A stretch of DNA of 64,000 bases, taken from positions 62,001 to 126,000 of the forward strand of contig NZ_AUCW01000016.1 in the NCBI RefSeq assembly GCF_000429965.1, written 5' to 3'. The position numbers were made by a program, and so were the translations under genes. Source of the DNA: Desulfogranum mediterraneum DSM 13871. GTDB taxonomy: Bacteria > Desulfobacterota > Desulfobulbia > Desulfobulbales > Desulfobulbaceae. Shown here piece by piece: positions 24,960-34,719 of the stretch. The notes beneath the pieces were generated by a model that did not search any database, was not told the origin of the DNA, and saw only the letters and a list, made by a program, of their open reading frames with translations. How positions within the stretch are numbered: position 1 is the first letter of the stretch; each line of letters starts with the position of its first letter.

Positions 24960-25853
24960 ATGCCAATCTCAGGAATCCTGGCCACGGTACTCTCTGCCCT
25001 GCTGATGGGGACCATGGGGGTCTTCTCCAAGTTCACCGGCCTCTCGGCAGAGACCATGACCTGTGGTCGCCTCTTTTTCGGGGCCGGTTTTATGCTCTTT
25101 TTCCTGGTAGGGATCGGGCGAACCGGCTGCCTGCGCCAGTGGCCCAGCTGGCCGGTGCTGGTCAACGGCGCCATGCTCTCCGGCTTCATCATCTTCTATG
25201 TCCAGGCCATGACCCTGACCACCATGGCCAACGCCATCATGCTGGTCTACCTGGCTCCGGTCAGCGCCTCTGTGGTGGCCCACTTCTTCCTTGGTGAGCG
25301 TCTTGACCGGGTAAGGGTGATCTTGATCGGCGGCGCCCTCTTGGGCTTTGCCATGATGATGGAGTTTCAGCTGGAGCTGTCGACGGGCAGCGGTCATCTC
25401 CTCGGGATCGGCTATGGCCTGCTCTCCATGGCCGCCTATACCTCCTTTATCCTGCTCAACCGCCTGGTCAGGCCCGAGATTCACCTCTATAGCCGGACCT
25501 TTTATCAGCTGCTGGTCGGTGGCCTGGTCGTGCTGCCCCTGGTGGCCCTGGATCCGCCCAGCATCTCGGGGGTGAACTGGCTCTGGCTTCTGGCCACCGG
25601 GCTGTTGCCCGGATTTTTGGCCATCCTCTGTGCAGTGATCGGCCTCCACCACCTGCCGGCAGCGACCTTCGGCACCCTGGCCTATGTGGAGCCGGTGGCG
25701 GTGGTGGTCTTTGGCTGGGTCCTCTTTCAGGAGCGCTTGAGTCCACTCCAGCTGGGTGGCTGTGGACTGATTCTGCTCTGCGGGATCGTCCAGGTCTGTT
25801 ACCGTCCGAGTCGTCCAAGCCGTCCACGGGAGGCGGTTCCTGCCGGCACCTGA
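24960..25853 (+). CDS. DMT superfamily transporter, EamA type (second)
   Basis: 297 residues, two EamA repeats of five helices, starting PISGILATVLSALLMGTMGVFSKF. It is clearly diverged from its neighbour, so this is not a recent duplication. Start follows GAGGAATTGTC. Substrate unknown; export of amino acids or similar metabolites is the usual role. The C-terminus is a short basic tail rich in Pro and Arg. Confidence 0.9.
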   Translation: MPISGILATVLSALLMGTMGVFSKFTGLSAETMTCGRLFFGAGFMLFFLVGIGRTGCLRQWPSWPVLVNGAMLSGFIIFYVQAMTLTTMANAIMLVYLAPVSASVVAHFFLGERLDRVRVILIGGALLGFAMMMEFQLELSTGSGHLLGIGYGLLSMAAYTSFILLNRLVRPEIHLYSRTFYQLLVGGLVVLPLVALDPPSISGVNWLWLLATGLLPGFLAILCAVIGLHHLPAATFGTLAYVEPVAVVVFGWVLFQERLSPLQLGGCGLILLCGIVQVCYRPSRPSRPREAVPAGT

Positions 25854-25918
25854 GCAGCCTGCTCCTTGGGGCAGCTCAAATGGAGGCCCTGCATCGCTAT
25901 CGAACACGGAGAGATCTC

Positions 25919-26956
25919 ATGCTTGTTCAGCTCGCCGCCTTTGTGGTGGTCGTGGCCGGCATCATCGCGGCCAAGTCCCTGTTGATCCCCTTTCTCCTGG
26001 CCGGATTTCTGGCCATCATCTGTGCGCCGCCCCTCTACTGGCTGCGAAAGAAGAAGGTGCCCAGCGGTCTTTCGGTCACCCTCCTCCTCCTCGGGGTGAT
26101 CGTGCTCCAACTGGGGCTGACCACCCTGGTGGGTTCCTCGCTGGCGGATTTTTCCCGGGCCCTGCCCCAGTACCAGGATAGTTTTCAGCTCCTGGTAAGC
26201 GAGGGGATCATCCGTCTGGAAGGGCTGGGCTTCAATATCACCGATGAGCTGATCATGGAGCAGGTCAATCCGGGCAAGCTGATGGCCATCGTGGCCGGGA
26301 TGCTCAACAACCTGCTCTCCATGCTGAAAGATACCTTTATCATCCTCCTGACCTTCCTCTTCATCATGCTGGAGGCCGCCGGCTTTCCCCAGAAGCTGCA
26401 GGCCATGGCCGGGGGCAGCCGGAAGGGGCTGGAGCGGTACGGGGCCATCATGCAGGGGGTGAATCGCTACCTCTTTTTAAAGACCCTGACCAGTCTGGCC
26501 ACCGGCCTGGTGGTGGTTGTAAGCCTCCAGCTGATCGGGGTGGACTTTGCGGTGTTGTGGGGGCTGGTGGCGGTTCTGCTCAACTTTGTCCCCACCATCG
26601 GCTCCATCATCGCGGCAGTACCCCCGGTGCTGTTGGCCGTGGTCCAACTGGGCTTCGGGCCGGCCACGACCACGGCCCTGGTCTACCTGCTGGTCAACCT
26701 CACCATCGGCAACTTCCTGGAGCCGCGGATCATGGGCAAGGGGGTGGGGCTCTCCACCCTGGTGATCTTCCTCTCCCTGGCCTTCTGGGGCTGGGCCCTG
26801 GGGCCGATCGGGATGTTGCTCTCCGTGCCCCTGACCATGAGCCTGAAGATCGGCCTGACGGCCCGCGAGTCCACCAGGGGCTGGGCCCTGCTGCTGGGTT
26901 CCAATGCAGACGCAGCCGCTGCTCTGGCCGCGGCCCCTCAGAAGGAGAAGGAGTGA
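25919..26956 (+). CDS. AI-2E family transporter (PerM/TqsA-like)
   Basis: 345 residues from ATG 25919, which has GGAGAG five bases upstream; an in-frame ATG at 25880 would add 13 residues with a poorer site. About eight membrane segments, a central soluble region, and the typical C-terminal pattern VPTIGSIIAAVPPVLLA ... FLEPRIMGKGVGLS. The family includes the putative autoinducer-2 exporter TqsA, but many members are Na+/H+ or unknown exporters. It ends in an Ala-rich hydrophilic tail. Confidence 0.87.
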   Translation: MLVQLAAFVVVVAGIIAAKSLLIPFLLAGFLAIICAPPLYWLRKKKVPSGLSVTLLLLGVIVLQLGLTTLVGSSLADFSRALPQYQDSFQLLVSEGIIRLEGLGFNITDELIMEQVNPGKLMAIVAGMLNNLLSMLKDTFIILLTFLFIMLEAAGFPQKLQAMAGGSRKGLERYGAIMQGVNRYLFLKTLTSLATGLVVVVSLQLIGVDFAVLWGLVAVLLNFVPTIGSIIAAVPPVLLAVVQLGFGPATTTALVYLLVNLTIGNFLEPRIMGKGVGLSTLVIFLSLAFWGWALGPIGMLLSVPLTMSLKIGLTARESTRGWALLLGSNADAAAALAAAPQKEKE

Positions 26957-27131
26957 GCCCCCTGGCGGCAGGGAGTGGAGCTGGACTGGTTACGGTCGCG
27001 GTGTTGGCAGGAAAGGGGTGATGATTTTTTTCGGAGCCGGGTGGCGATTGTTCGGGATTGGCGCGGAAACGGAAAGAGGGGGCCGGCAGAGGAGCGGGGA
27101 GCCCTTGCAGGCTCCCTGTTCGTGGTTGAGC

Positions 27132-30100
27132 CTACCTCTGTTGACACCACTGGTAGGCGTTCTGGAACATCTGCAGCCAGGGTGAGACCTCAAGCTCCTC
27201 CATCTCCGCCGGCAGCCAGTGGGCCTGCCAGGGGAGGAAGGCCCGTTCCGGATGGGGCATCAGGGCCAGGTGGCGGCCATCCGGGGAGCAGAGTCCGGCA
27301 ATACCCCCGGGCGAGCCGTTGGGGTTGAAGGGGTAGCGCTCGCTGGGGACGCCCTCGTCATCCACGTAGACCAGGGGCACCAGCCCCTCTGTCTCCACCC
27401 GGGTCTGGACGGCCGGGTCGGGAAAGTGGAGGCAGCCTTCGCCGTGATCCACATGGATACCGAAGACCAGCTCCTCCATGCCCTGGAGCATGATGGCCGG
27501 GCCGGGCTTGACCCGGACCGTGGACCAGCGGGACTCGAAGCGGCCGGAGCGGTTGTGGACAAAGCGGGGCTGCTCTTCCGGGGCAAGGCCCTGCCAGGGC
27601 ACCCAGCCCAGGAGGCCAAAGAGCTGGCAGCCGTTGCAGACCCCCAGGGTAAAGGTGTCTTCACGCGCATAGAAACGCTGGAACTGGGCCCGCATCTTCG
27701 GGTTAAAGAGGATGGTCGCTGCCCAGCCCTTGGCGCTCTCCGGCACATCGGCATAGGAGAAGCCGCCCACCGCGGCCAGGCCGCGGAACCCGTCCAGGCT
27801 GACCCGCCCCTCCAGGAGGTCCTGCATGCAGATATCCCAGGGTTCAAAACCGGCGGCATAGAAGGCGGAGCTCATCTCCCGATCCGAGTTGGAGCCCTCG
27901 TCTCTTAAGATCGCCACCCTGGGCTTGTCGGCAGCGGCCAGGATTGCCGCAGGGCTCGGCGTGGGGCTGAAGGGCAGCTGGTACTGTGGCCCCTGGCGGT
28001 CGTAGCAGACCGCCTTCTCCTCGTCGGCGCAGGCAGGCTCGGTCTGGAGTCGTTCCAGCTGGTAGCTGGTCTCTTCCCACCAGCTGCGCAGGAGCTGCAT
28101 CTCTTCCTGGAGCACGGGCTGGCTGTTATGGCGGATGGTGATCTCCTTGGCCGTGGTGGTGCTCCCCAGGAGCAGGTGGTCCACCTGATGCCGGGCCAGC
28201 AGGGTGCTCAGCTCCTCATACCGCTCGGCTGCACACTCCAGCACCAGGCCCAGCTCCTCGTTGAACAGGGCCTCCAGTGGGGTGGCGCTGCTCTTGAGCT
28301 CGATCTCCAGGCCGCAGTTGCCGCCAAAGGCCATCTCCAGCAGGGTGGTGATCAGGCCGCCGTCGCTGCGGTCGTGACCGGCCAGGATCAGGCCCTGGTC
28401 GATCCCGGTCTGGATCGCGGCAAAGGCCCGTTTGAGCAGCTGGGGATCTTCCAGGTCCGGGGACTGGTTGCCGAGGGCGCTCAGGGTCTGGGCCAGGGCG
28501 CTGCCGCCCAGCCGGGTCCGGCCGCCGGCCAGGTCCACCAGGACCAGGCTGCTGCCCGGGGCCTTGATGTCCGGGGTCACCACCCGGCGGATATCGGACA
28601 TGGCCGCATAGGCAGAGATCACCAGCTCCCTGGGGGACTTGACGATCTCGCCCTCCACCATGGTGGCCATGGAGAGGCTGTCCTTGCCCCCGTCCACGGC
28701 CATGCCCACGGCGATCATGGCATCGGCCATGGCCTTGACCGCATCGAAGAGGGCCGCGCCTTCACCTTCCAGCTTGGGGGCCCACATCCAGTTGGCTGAA
28801 CATTTGATCTGCTCGGGGTCATCGATCCGGGCCCAGACCAGGTTGGTCAGGACCTCGCCCACCGCCATCCGGGCCCCGGCCGCCGGATCGATCAGCATCT
28901 TCAGGGGCTGCTCGCCGATGGCCGAGGCAATCCCGCTCAGGCCGAAGTGGCTCTGGGCCACCACCGCCACGTTGCTCAGGGGCAGCTGCAGGGGGCCGCA
29001 GCACTGCTGGCGGGCGATCAGGCCGGTCACCGCCCGGTCCACCTTGTTGGTCAGGAAGCGCTTGGAGCCCACCGAGACCAGGCGCAGCACCTGGTGGAGG
29101 GCCTCCCGGACGCCCAGCTCAGTCGGCAGTTTAAGGGGGGTGAGCGCGGGCTGGCTGCGGCTGTCATGGAACTGTTTCTGGGGGATGTTGCCCAGGAGCT
29201 CGTTGAGCTCGATGTCCACCGGGGTGGAGTTGTCCTCCCGGTCACGGACCACGAAGCGGAGGTCGCCGGTGACCTCGCCCAGGACCTCGCAGCCCACCTT
29301 TTCCCGGGCACAGATCTGTTTGAACTGCTCGATGTTTTCCGGGCTGATCAGGAAGCCGTTGCGCTCCTGGTACTCGGCCACATAGATCTCCAGCACCGAC
29401 ATGGTGGGGTCGCCCACCCTGATGTTGCGGATCTCCACCCAGCCGCCGGAGTGTTCCACCAACTCCTTGAGCACGTTGGCCGGGCCGCCGGCACCCTGGT
29501 CATGGATCACGTCGATCAGGGTACGGTCGCCCATCTCGTTGCAGGCCCGGATGACCCGGTTCATCTTCTGCTCCATCTCGGCATCACCGCGTTGGACCGC
29601 ATCAAAGTCCAGGTCCGAGACATTCTCGCCCTGCATCATGGAGGAGGCGGCGCCGCCGCCGAAGCCGACCCGGTAGGCCGGGCCGCCCACCTGGACGATG
29701 CACATCCCCTTCTTTTCCGCGTCTTTTTCGGTGTGGCGGTCATCGATCTGGCCGATGCCGCCGGTGAACATGATGGGCTTGAGAAAGCCCCAGCGGGAGC
29801 CGTCATCCAGGCGGAGGTCAAAGGAGCGGGTGAAGCCCTGGATCAGGGGCTCGCCAAACTTGTTGCCATAGTCCGAGGCCCCGTTACTGGCCTCGATCTC
29901 GATCTCCAGGGCCGATGCCAGGTTGTCGGGACAGGGGTAGTCGGCTTCCCAGGAGAGTTCGTAGCCCGGGATCCGGAGATTGGCCACGCAGTAACCGGCG
30001 GTGCCGGCCATGACAAAGCCGCCCTTGCCGGTACCCTGGACGTCACGGATCCGGCCGCCGGTGCCGGTCTCGGCACCCGGGAAGGGGGCCACGCCGGTGG

Positions 30101-30935
30101 GAAAGTTGTGGGTCTCGGCGGTGAGCAGGGGATGGTAGCGGACGTTCTGCTCCTTCAGCGGGGAGGGCGCGCCCGGGCTTTCGGGATGGAGGGTCCGGAT
30201 CTCGTGGCCCTGGATCACGCTGGAGTTATCCTTGAAAGCGATGATGCTGCCCTTGGGGTTGGCCTCCAGGGTGTCCATTACCATCCCAAAGAGGGTCTTG
30301 TCCTCGCGCGTGCTGTCGATGATCTGCTCGCCCCGGAAAAAACCATGGCGGGAATGCTCGGAGTTGGCATTGTTGAGGTCCATGATCTCAACGATGGTGG
30401 GGTTGCGATCATGCTTGGTGACAAAGTAGTCGTAGTAGAAGTTGCGGTCCCACTCGTCCATGGAGATCCCCGGGATCTCCAACAGGCCGTCGGCGCCCTT
30501 GGACTTGAGGTCGATCTCATAGACCGGTTCCGGGCTGATCCCGGTCTCAAAGGTGGAGAGCGGCTCAGGGTATGAACATTCGGTCATCCGGTCGTGGTGG
30601 GCGTCGATGAAGGCCTGGAGATCCTGATCATCGGGGACCAGGTAGCGCCGGGAGCGTTCCACCCGGGTGATGCCGCTGAGATGAACCGCCCGACAGATGG
30701 AGACCAGGTTGGAGGACCAGGCTGTGGCAAAGTTGAGCCTGGGGCCGACCTCAACCACCCGTGGGCCCTTGAGGACAGGCTGGGAAGAGACGGTGTCGGC
30801 CAGGAAACCATCGGCCAGGATGAGGCGAAGCTGCTGGCTCTGCTCTGCGCTTAAGGGGGCTGTTGATTCCACGTTAAAGCAATAGGCAAACGTCTCGCTT
30901 ACCTGACGATAGAATTGTGTTACTACTGATCCCAT
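27132..30935 (-). CDS. purL: Phosphoribosylformylglycinamidine synthase (FGAR amidotransferase), single-chain
   Basis: 1267 residues, close to the 1295 of E. coli PurL. An N-terminal PurS-like region is followed by two AIRS-like ATP-binding halves (for example HNFPTGVAPFPGAETGTGGRIRD and the duplicated second half near 630-960). From about 1010 there is a class I glutaminase domain (RVAILRDEGSNSD), with nucleophile Cys in GVCNGCQLFG and catalytic His in PHPERAF. It converts FGAR, glutamine and ATP to FGAM in purine synthesis. It is transcribed alone, divergent from the helicase gene; AGAGGAAAG precedes the start. Confidence 0.97.
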   Translation of the reverse strand: MGSVVTQFYRQVSETFAYCFNVESTAPLSAEQSQQLRLILADGFLADTVSSQPVLKGPRVVEVGPRLNFATAWSSNLVSICRAVHLSGITRVERSRRYLVPDDQDLQAFIDAHHDRMTECSYPEPLSTFETGISPEPVYEIDLKSKGADGLLEIPGISMDEWDRNFYYDYFVTKHDRNPTIVEIMDLNNANSEHSRHGFFRGEQIIDSTREDKTLFGMVMDTLEANPKGSIIAFKDNSSVIQGHEIRTLHPESPGAPSPLKEQNVRYHPLLTAETHNFPTGVAPFPGAETGTGGRIRDVQGTGKGGFVMAGTAGYCVANLRIPGYELSWEADYPCPDNLASALEIEIEASNGASDYGNKFGEPLIQGFTRSFDLRLDDGSRWGFLKPIMFTGGIGQIDDRHTEKDAEKKGMCIVQVGGPAYRVGFGGGAASSMMQGENVSDLDFDAVQRGDAEMEQKMNRVIRACNEMGDRTLIDVIHDQGAGGPANVLKELVEHSGGWVEIRNIRVGDPTMSVLEIYVAEYQERNGFLISPENIEQFKQICAREKVGCEVLGEVTGDLRFVVRDREDNSTPVDIELNELLGNIPQKQFHDSRSQPALTPLKLPTELGVREALHQVLRLVSVGSKRFLTNKVDRAVTGLIARQQCCGPLQLPLSNVAVVAQSHFGLSGIASAIGEQPLKMLIDPAAGARMAVGEVLTNLVWARIDDPEQIKCSANWMWAPKLEGEGAALFDAVKAMADAMIAVGMAVDGGKDSLSMATMVEGEIVKSPRELVISAYAAMSDIRRVVTPDIKAPGSSLVLVDLAGGRTRLGGSALAQTLSALGNQSPDLEDPQLLKRAFAAIQTGIDQGLILAGHDRSDGGLITTLLEMAFGGNCGLEIELKSSATPLEALFNEELGLVLECAAERYEELSTLLARHQVDHLLLGSTTTAKEITIRHNSQPVLQEEMQLLRSWWEETSYQLERLQTEPACADEEKAVCYDRQGPQYQLPFSPTPSPAAILAAADKPRVAILRDEGSNSDREMSSAFYAAGFEPWDICMQDLLEGRVSLDGFRGLAAVGGFSYADVPESAKGWAATILFNPKMRAQFQRFYAREDTFTLGVCNGCQLFGLLGWVPWQGLAPEEQPRFVHNRSGRFESRWSTVRVKPGPAIMLQGMEELVFGIHVDHGEGCLHFPDPAVQTRVETEGLVPLVYVDDEGVPSERYPFNPNGSPGGIAGLCSPDGRHLALMPHPERAFLPWQAHWLPAEMEELEVSPWLQMFQNAYQWCQQR

Positions 30936-31431
30936 GATCTGTCTTTCCTCTGCATGGATGGTGGGTCACTGGCAGGTGTCTCTGCAACTACCTGATACAA
31001 CGATGGTTGATGGTGTTGGTCTCTCTTGGGACGCCTGTTCTCTGGTGCTGAGTTTCACCCTCAAGGCTGGTTCGGCACGGCGCCCCCTGTGAACCTAGCA
31101 TCAAAGTGTTTTTTTTTCCGCTCAAAAAAGTGGTTATGGCGTTAAATGTGTGGTTGTTGCGCTTCTGCCTGCTTCGCCCCTCCCCGGGCTGCGACCGTGG
31201 CGGAGATCGTGCCCGAGCCTTGGCGCTCAGCGCTGTCTGTGGCTAAGTGAGTTTTTGGGGCCGGAGATGAGTCATTGCCCCCAGGGATCTGATCCGGTAG
31301 GATGGGGCAGATCGACCAGGGCGGGGCTCCCGGCGATTGCAGGGCCTTGAGTGAACAAGGGTCAGTGAAGAACAGCTCGAACAGGCCACGAAGTCGGCCA
31401 CGAAACAGGCCACGATAGAGGGGCGCATCGC
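30936..31431. other. Divergent intergenic region purL/helicase, 496 bp
   Basis: No gene supported. It contains a nine-T run followed by AAAAAA a few bases later (about 31110-31131) and the short tandem repeat listed separately. No purine riboswitch pattern was recognised; promoters for both genes must lie here but none is close to consensus. Confidence 0.4.
31380..31415 (+). repeat. Three 12-bp tandem repeats before the helicase start
   Basis: AACAGGCCACGA, AGTCGGCCACGA, AACAGGCCACGA in direct succession, ending 16 bases before the ATG at 31432. Lies in the 5' leader; possible binding site or slippage product. Confidence 0.6.
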
Positions 31432-33996
31432 ATGGAACAGACCAATCCGGAGCTGCAGTTGGCAGCCGAATTCATCGCAGAGACCGACTGCTCGATCTTT
31501 TTGACCGGCAAGGCCGGTACCGGCAAGACCACCTTCCTCCAGCAGCTGACCAGGAATCCGGCCAAGCGCTTGATCGTCACCGCCCCAACCGGGGTGGCGG
31601 CCATCAATGCCGGCGGGGTCACCCTCCACTCCTTCTTTCAGTTGCCCTTTGGACCCTTTGTTCCCGGCAGCGAGGCCCATGCCGACAACCGGCGCAAGCG
31701 GTTCAGTAAGGAAAAACAGAACATCATCAAGAGCCTGGATCTGCTGATCATCGATGAGATCAGCATGGTCCGGGCCGATATGCTCGATGCCGTGGACGCG
31801 GTTCTCCAGCGCTATCGGCGCAGCAATGCCCCATTTGGCGGGGTGCAGCTGCTCCTGATCGGTGATCTGCACCAGCTCTCTCCGGTGGTCAAGGAGAGTG
31901 AGCGGCCCCTCTTGGCCCAGTGGTATCCGAGTCCCTACTTCTTTGCCAGCAAGGCCCTGGCCCAGACCCGGCTGGTGACCATCGAGCTGCAGCATATCTA
32001 TCGCCAGTCTGATCCGGTCTTTATCGAGCTGCTCAACGGTATTCGCGACAACAGCATCGATGCCCAGGGGCTGGAACGGCTCAATCGTCGCTACCTGGGC
32101 GAACAGGCGGCCCCTGACAGCCAGGGGGCCATCACCCTCTGCACCCATAATCGTCAGGCCGATGCCCTGAACGCAGAGCAGCTGCGGGGCCTGCCCCACT
32201 CCAGTCACCGCTTTGCCGCCGAGATCGAGGGGGAGTTTCCCGAGCAGGCCCAGCCCACGGCGCCGCTCTTGGAGTTGAAGCGCGATGCCCAGGTCATGTT
32301 TATCCGTAACGACCCTTCAGCAGAGAAGCGATTCTTCAACGGCAAGATCGGCACCGTTATCCGCATCGATAATGACTCCATTATGGTCCGCTGTCCGGAC
32401 GATGAGCAGCCCATCGCGGTCAAGCCCGCCACCTGGGAGAACATCCAGTACACCCTGGACCAGGAGGCCGGTGAGATCCGGGAAAAGAAGATCGGCTCCT
32501 TTGCCCAGTATCCCCTGAAACTGGCCTGGGCCATCACCATCCACAAGAGTCAGGGGCTGACCTTTGACCGGGCCATCATCGATGCCAGGGCCGCCTTTAC
32601 CCATGGTCAGATCTATGTGGCCCTGAGTCGCTGCCGCAGCCTGGAGGGGATCACCCTCAGCTCACCGCTGGCAGCCACCACCATGGAGACCGACTCCGCG
32701 GTCCGTCATTTCCTGGAGCAGGCCCAGGCCGCGGGGCTGGGACGCAGCTATCTTGAGGCGGAGAAGGTGGGCTACCAGCAGCGGCTGCTGCTGGCCTGTT
32801 TTGACTTTCAGCAGCTGGGCCTGGCCCTGGGGCAGTGGCTGGGGCTCCTCTCCCGCCATGGGCAGCAACTCCAGATCAGTGGGCTGGAGGATCCCGACGG
32901 TTTTGCCGCCCCTGTCCGGGAAGAGCTCTGCACCGTGGGGGCCAACTTTCTTCGCCAGCTCCAGGGATTGTTTCAGGAGAGCCTCCCGCCCGCCAGGGAT
33001 CCGCTGATCCTGGAACGGCTCAGCAAGGCCTCGGCCTACTTCCAGGACAAGCTGGCCAGTCGGCTGCTGACCCCCCTGGGGCGCGTTCGGGTGGAGAGTG
33101 ACAACCGGGAGCTCAGCAAACGGCTGGAGCAGGCCCTGCAGCGCCTGGAGGGAGAGGGTGTGGTGAAGCTGGCCGCGGTGAGCAGCTGTGGCCAGGGCTT
33201 CTCGCCGGAGCAATATCTGCGCAGCATCTCCCGGGCTGAAATCCAGGCCGCTGCCCGGAAGAAGACCAGGAAAGAGAAGGCCCCGCTCTACACCGTGGAC
33301 GATGTGGCCCATCCCCAGCTCTTTGCCGACCTGCAGCAGTGGCGCACCGACAAGGCCCGGGAAGAGGGGCGAGCCCCCTACCAGGTGCTCCACCTCAAGA
33401 CCCTGGTCCAGCTCGCTGTCCACCTGCCCATCAGCCTTGCCGGGCTCAAGGAGGTCAAGGGCATCGGTGAGCGGCTGGCCCAGCGCTATGGCCGGGAGCT
33501 GATCGAGATGGTGCGGGAGTATCGCCGGGAGCATGGGGTCGATGAGGTGGTCCTGCCGGTGCCGGTGCAGCAGTCCCTGGAGCAGTCTCTGGTAGAGGCA
33601 GGGGCCGGAGGCGGGGGGGTGAAGCCGGCAAAGAAGGGTGAGCAGACCGGGAAGCCGGCCAAGGGCCGGACCAGGGAGATCTCCCTGGAGTTGTTTGAGC
33701 AGGGCTTGAGCGTGGCAGAGATCGCCGAGCAGCGTTCCCTGGTCCCATCAACCATCGAGGGCCACCTGGCCTTCTTTGTCGAGCAGGGTCGCCTGGACGT
33801 AGGGCGACTGGTCGGCGCGGAGCGCCTTGAGGCGATTCAGGCCGCCCTTGAGGCGGTTGGAGAGCAGGGCTTTGGCCGGGTCAGGGAGCAGCTGGGGGGC
33901 GACTACAGCTATGGGGAGATCAAGCTGGTCCAGGCCCACCTCAAGCAGCCGCAGCCGCAGCCGCCAGAGGCGGCCTCGGCCGGGTCGGACGACTAG
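31432..33996 (+). CDS. Pif1/RecD-like ATP-dependent DNA helicase with HRDC and HTH domains
   Basis: 854 residues. Walker A GKAGTGKT (26-33), Walker B LLIIDEISM (about 104-112) and the SF1B C-terminal motif AITIHKSQGLTFDRAIID are as in Pif1-like helicases. The C-terminal third adds an HRDC-type domain (LVQLAVHLPISLAGLKEVKGIGERLA, about 660-700) and a helix-turn-helix of the HTH_40 type (about 745-790, GLSVAEIAEQRSLVPSTIEGHL) found in RQC-like helicases. This fusion resembles other bacterial AAA/HRDC/HTH helicases. A role in replication-fork or recombination repair is inferred. The stop overlaps that of the convergent exonuclease gene by three bases. Confidence 0.88.
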   Translation: MEQTNPELQLAAEFIAETDCSIFLTGKAGTGKTTFLQQLTRNPAKRLIVTAPTGVAAINAGGVTLHSFFQLPFGPFVPGSEAHADNRRKRFSKEKQNIIKSLDLLIIDEISMVRADMLDAVDAVLQRYRRSNAPFGGVQLLLIGDLHQLSPVVKESERPLLAQWYPSPYFFASKALAQTRLVTIELQHIYRQSDPVFIELLNGIRDNSIDAQGLERLNRRYLGEQAAPDSQGAITLCTHNRQADALNAEQLRGLPHSSHRFAAEIEGEFPEQAQPTAPLLELKRDAQVMFIRNDPSAEKRFFNGKIGTVIRIDNDSIMVRCPDDEQPIAVKPATWENIQYTLDQEAGEIREKKIGSFAQYPLKLAWAITIHKSQGLTFDRAIIDARAAFTHGQIYVALSRCRSLEGITLSSPLAATTMETDSAVRHFLEQAQAAGLGRSYLEAEKVGYQQRLLLACFDFQQLGLALGQWLGLLSRHGQQLQISGLEDPDGFAAPVREELCTVGANFLRQLQGLFQESLPPARDPLILERLSKASAYFQDKLASRLLTPLGRVRVESDNRELSKRLEQALQRLEGEGVVKLAAVSSCGQGFSPEQYLRSISRAEIQAAARKKTRKEKAPLYTVDDVAHPQLFADLQQWRTDKAREEGRAPYQVLHLKTLVQLAVHLPISLAGLKEVKGIGERLAQRYGRELIEMVREYRREHGVDEVVLPVPVQQSLEQSLVEAGAGGGGVKPAKKGEQTGKPAKGRTREISLELFEQGLSVAEIAEQRSLVPSTIEGHLAFFVEQGRLDVGRLVGAERLEAIQAALEAVGEQGFGRVREQLGGDYSYGEIKLVQAHLKQPQPQPPEAASAGSDD

Positions 33997-34646
33997 GCCG
34001 GGGGCCCCAGCTGGTCCGGGCCGGGCTGCTGCCTGCGGGCAACCTTGTCCAGGAAGGCGGGGATCTTGGCCTTGGCAACGGTGGCCAGCTGCTGCATCAG
34101 GGAAAAGTTGAGCTCGGCAATCTTGTAGCGGCTCCTGATCTCGTCCAGTATCCGCAGCCAGAGGTGGCCGGTCATCTCGGCATCGGCCAGGGCCCGGTGG
34201 AAGGTGCCGTCGGTGGCGATGTCGCAGTAGTGGACCAGGGTGCCCAGCTTATGGTTGGGCGCCTGGGGAAAGATCCGGCGGGCTGTCAGCATGGAGCAGG
34301 CCATGGGGTTGGTCGGGGTGGTGCCGAGCCGCTCCAGTTCCGCTACCAGAAACTTGCGGTCAAAGTTGGCGTTATGGGCCACCAGGGGCAGGTCTGCGAT
34401 GAATCGGCCAAAGCGGGCCATCACCTCTGCGCAGGGCGGAGCGCTTGCCAGCTGGGCATTGCTGATCCCGGTGTAGGAGGAGATAAAGGAACTGATGGCA
34501 AATCCCGGGTTCATCAGGCTCTGGAAGCGGTCGACGATCTCGCCGTTTTCCAGTCGGACCGCCCCGATCTCAATGGCCCGGTCGCCATGACGGGGGGAAA
34601 GACCGGTGGTCTCGAAATCAAGGACAATGACAGCGTGGTTGGACAT
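33993..34646 (-). CDS. DnaQ-like 3'-5' exonuclease (DEDDh family)
   Basis: 217 residues from ATG 34646 (MSNHAVIVLDFETTGLSP). Exo motif I DFETTG, motif II AHNANFDRKFL and motif III HRALADAEMT (His and Asp) complete the DEDDh site. It would trim DNA or RNA 3' ends, like the DNA polymerase III epsilon subunit or RNase T. A longer upstream frame lacks similarity. Its stop codon overlaps that of the helicase gene tail to tail, and yciH lies upstream on the same strand. Confidence 0.9.
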   Translation of the reverse strand: MSNHAVIVLDFETTGLSPRHGDRAIEIGAVRLENGEIVDRFQSLMNPGFAISSFISSYTGISNAQLASAPPCAEVMARFGRFIADLPLVAHNANFDRKFLVAELERLGTTPTNPMACSMLTARRIFPQAPNHKLGTLVHYCDIATDGTFHRALADAEMTGHLWLRILDEIRSRYKIAELNFSLMQQLATVAKAKIPAFLDKVARRQQPGPDQLGPPA

Positions 34647-34719
34647 GGAGACGGGAAGGTTAAGGTGATCTCGACAAGAGGGGATAGTGATGGTTGGCAG
34701 CGGCAGCTCCGATGGGCGC

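Noticed and set aside
28947-30575. 542-residue frame antisense to purL
   Set aside because: Low-complexity Gly/His/Asp/Leu-rich translation, a typical shadow of a GC-rich gene; purL is full length and certain.
31380-31415. CRISPR array
   Set aside because: Only three contiguous 12-bp units with no spacers; the same applies to 39871-39910 and 63629-63664.
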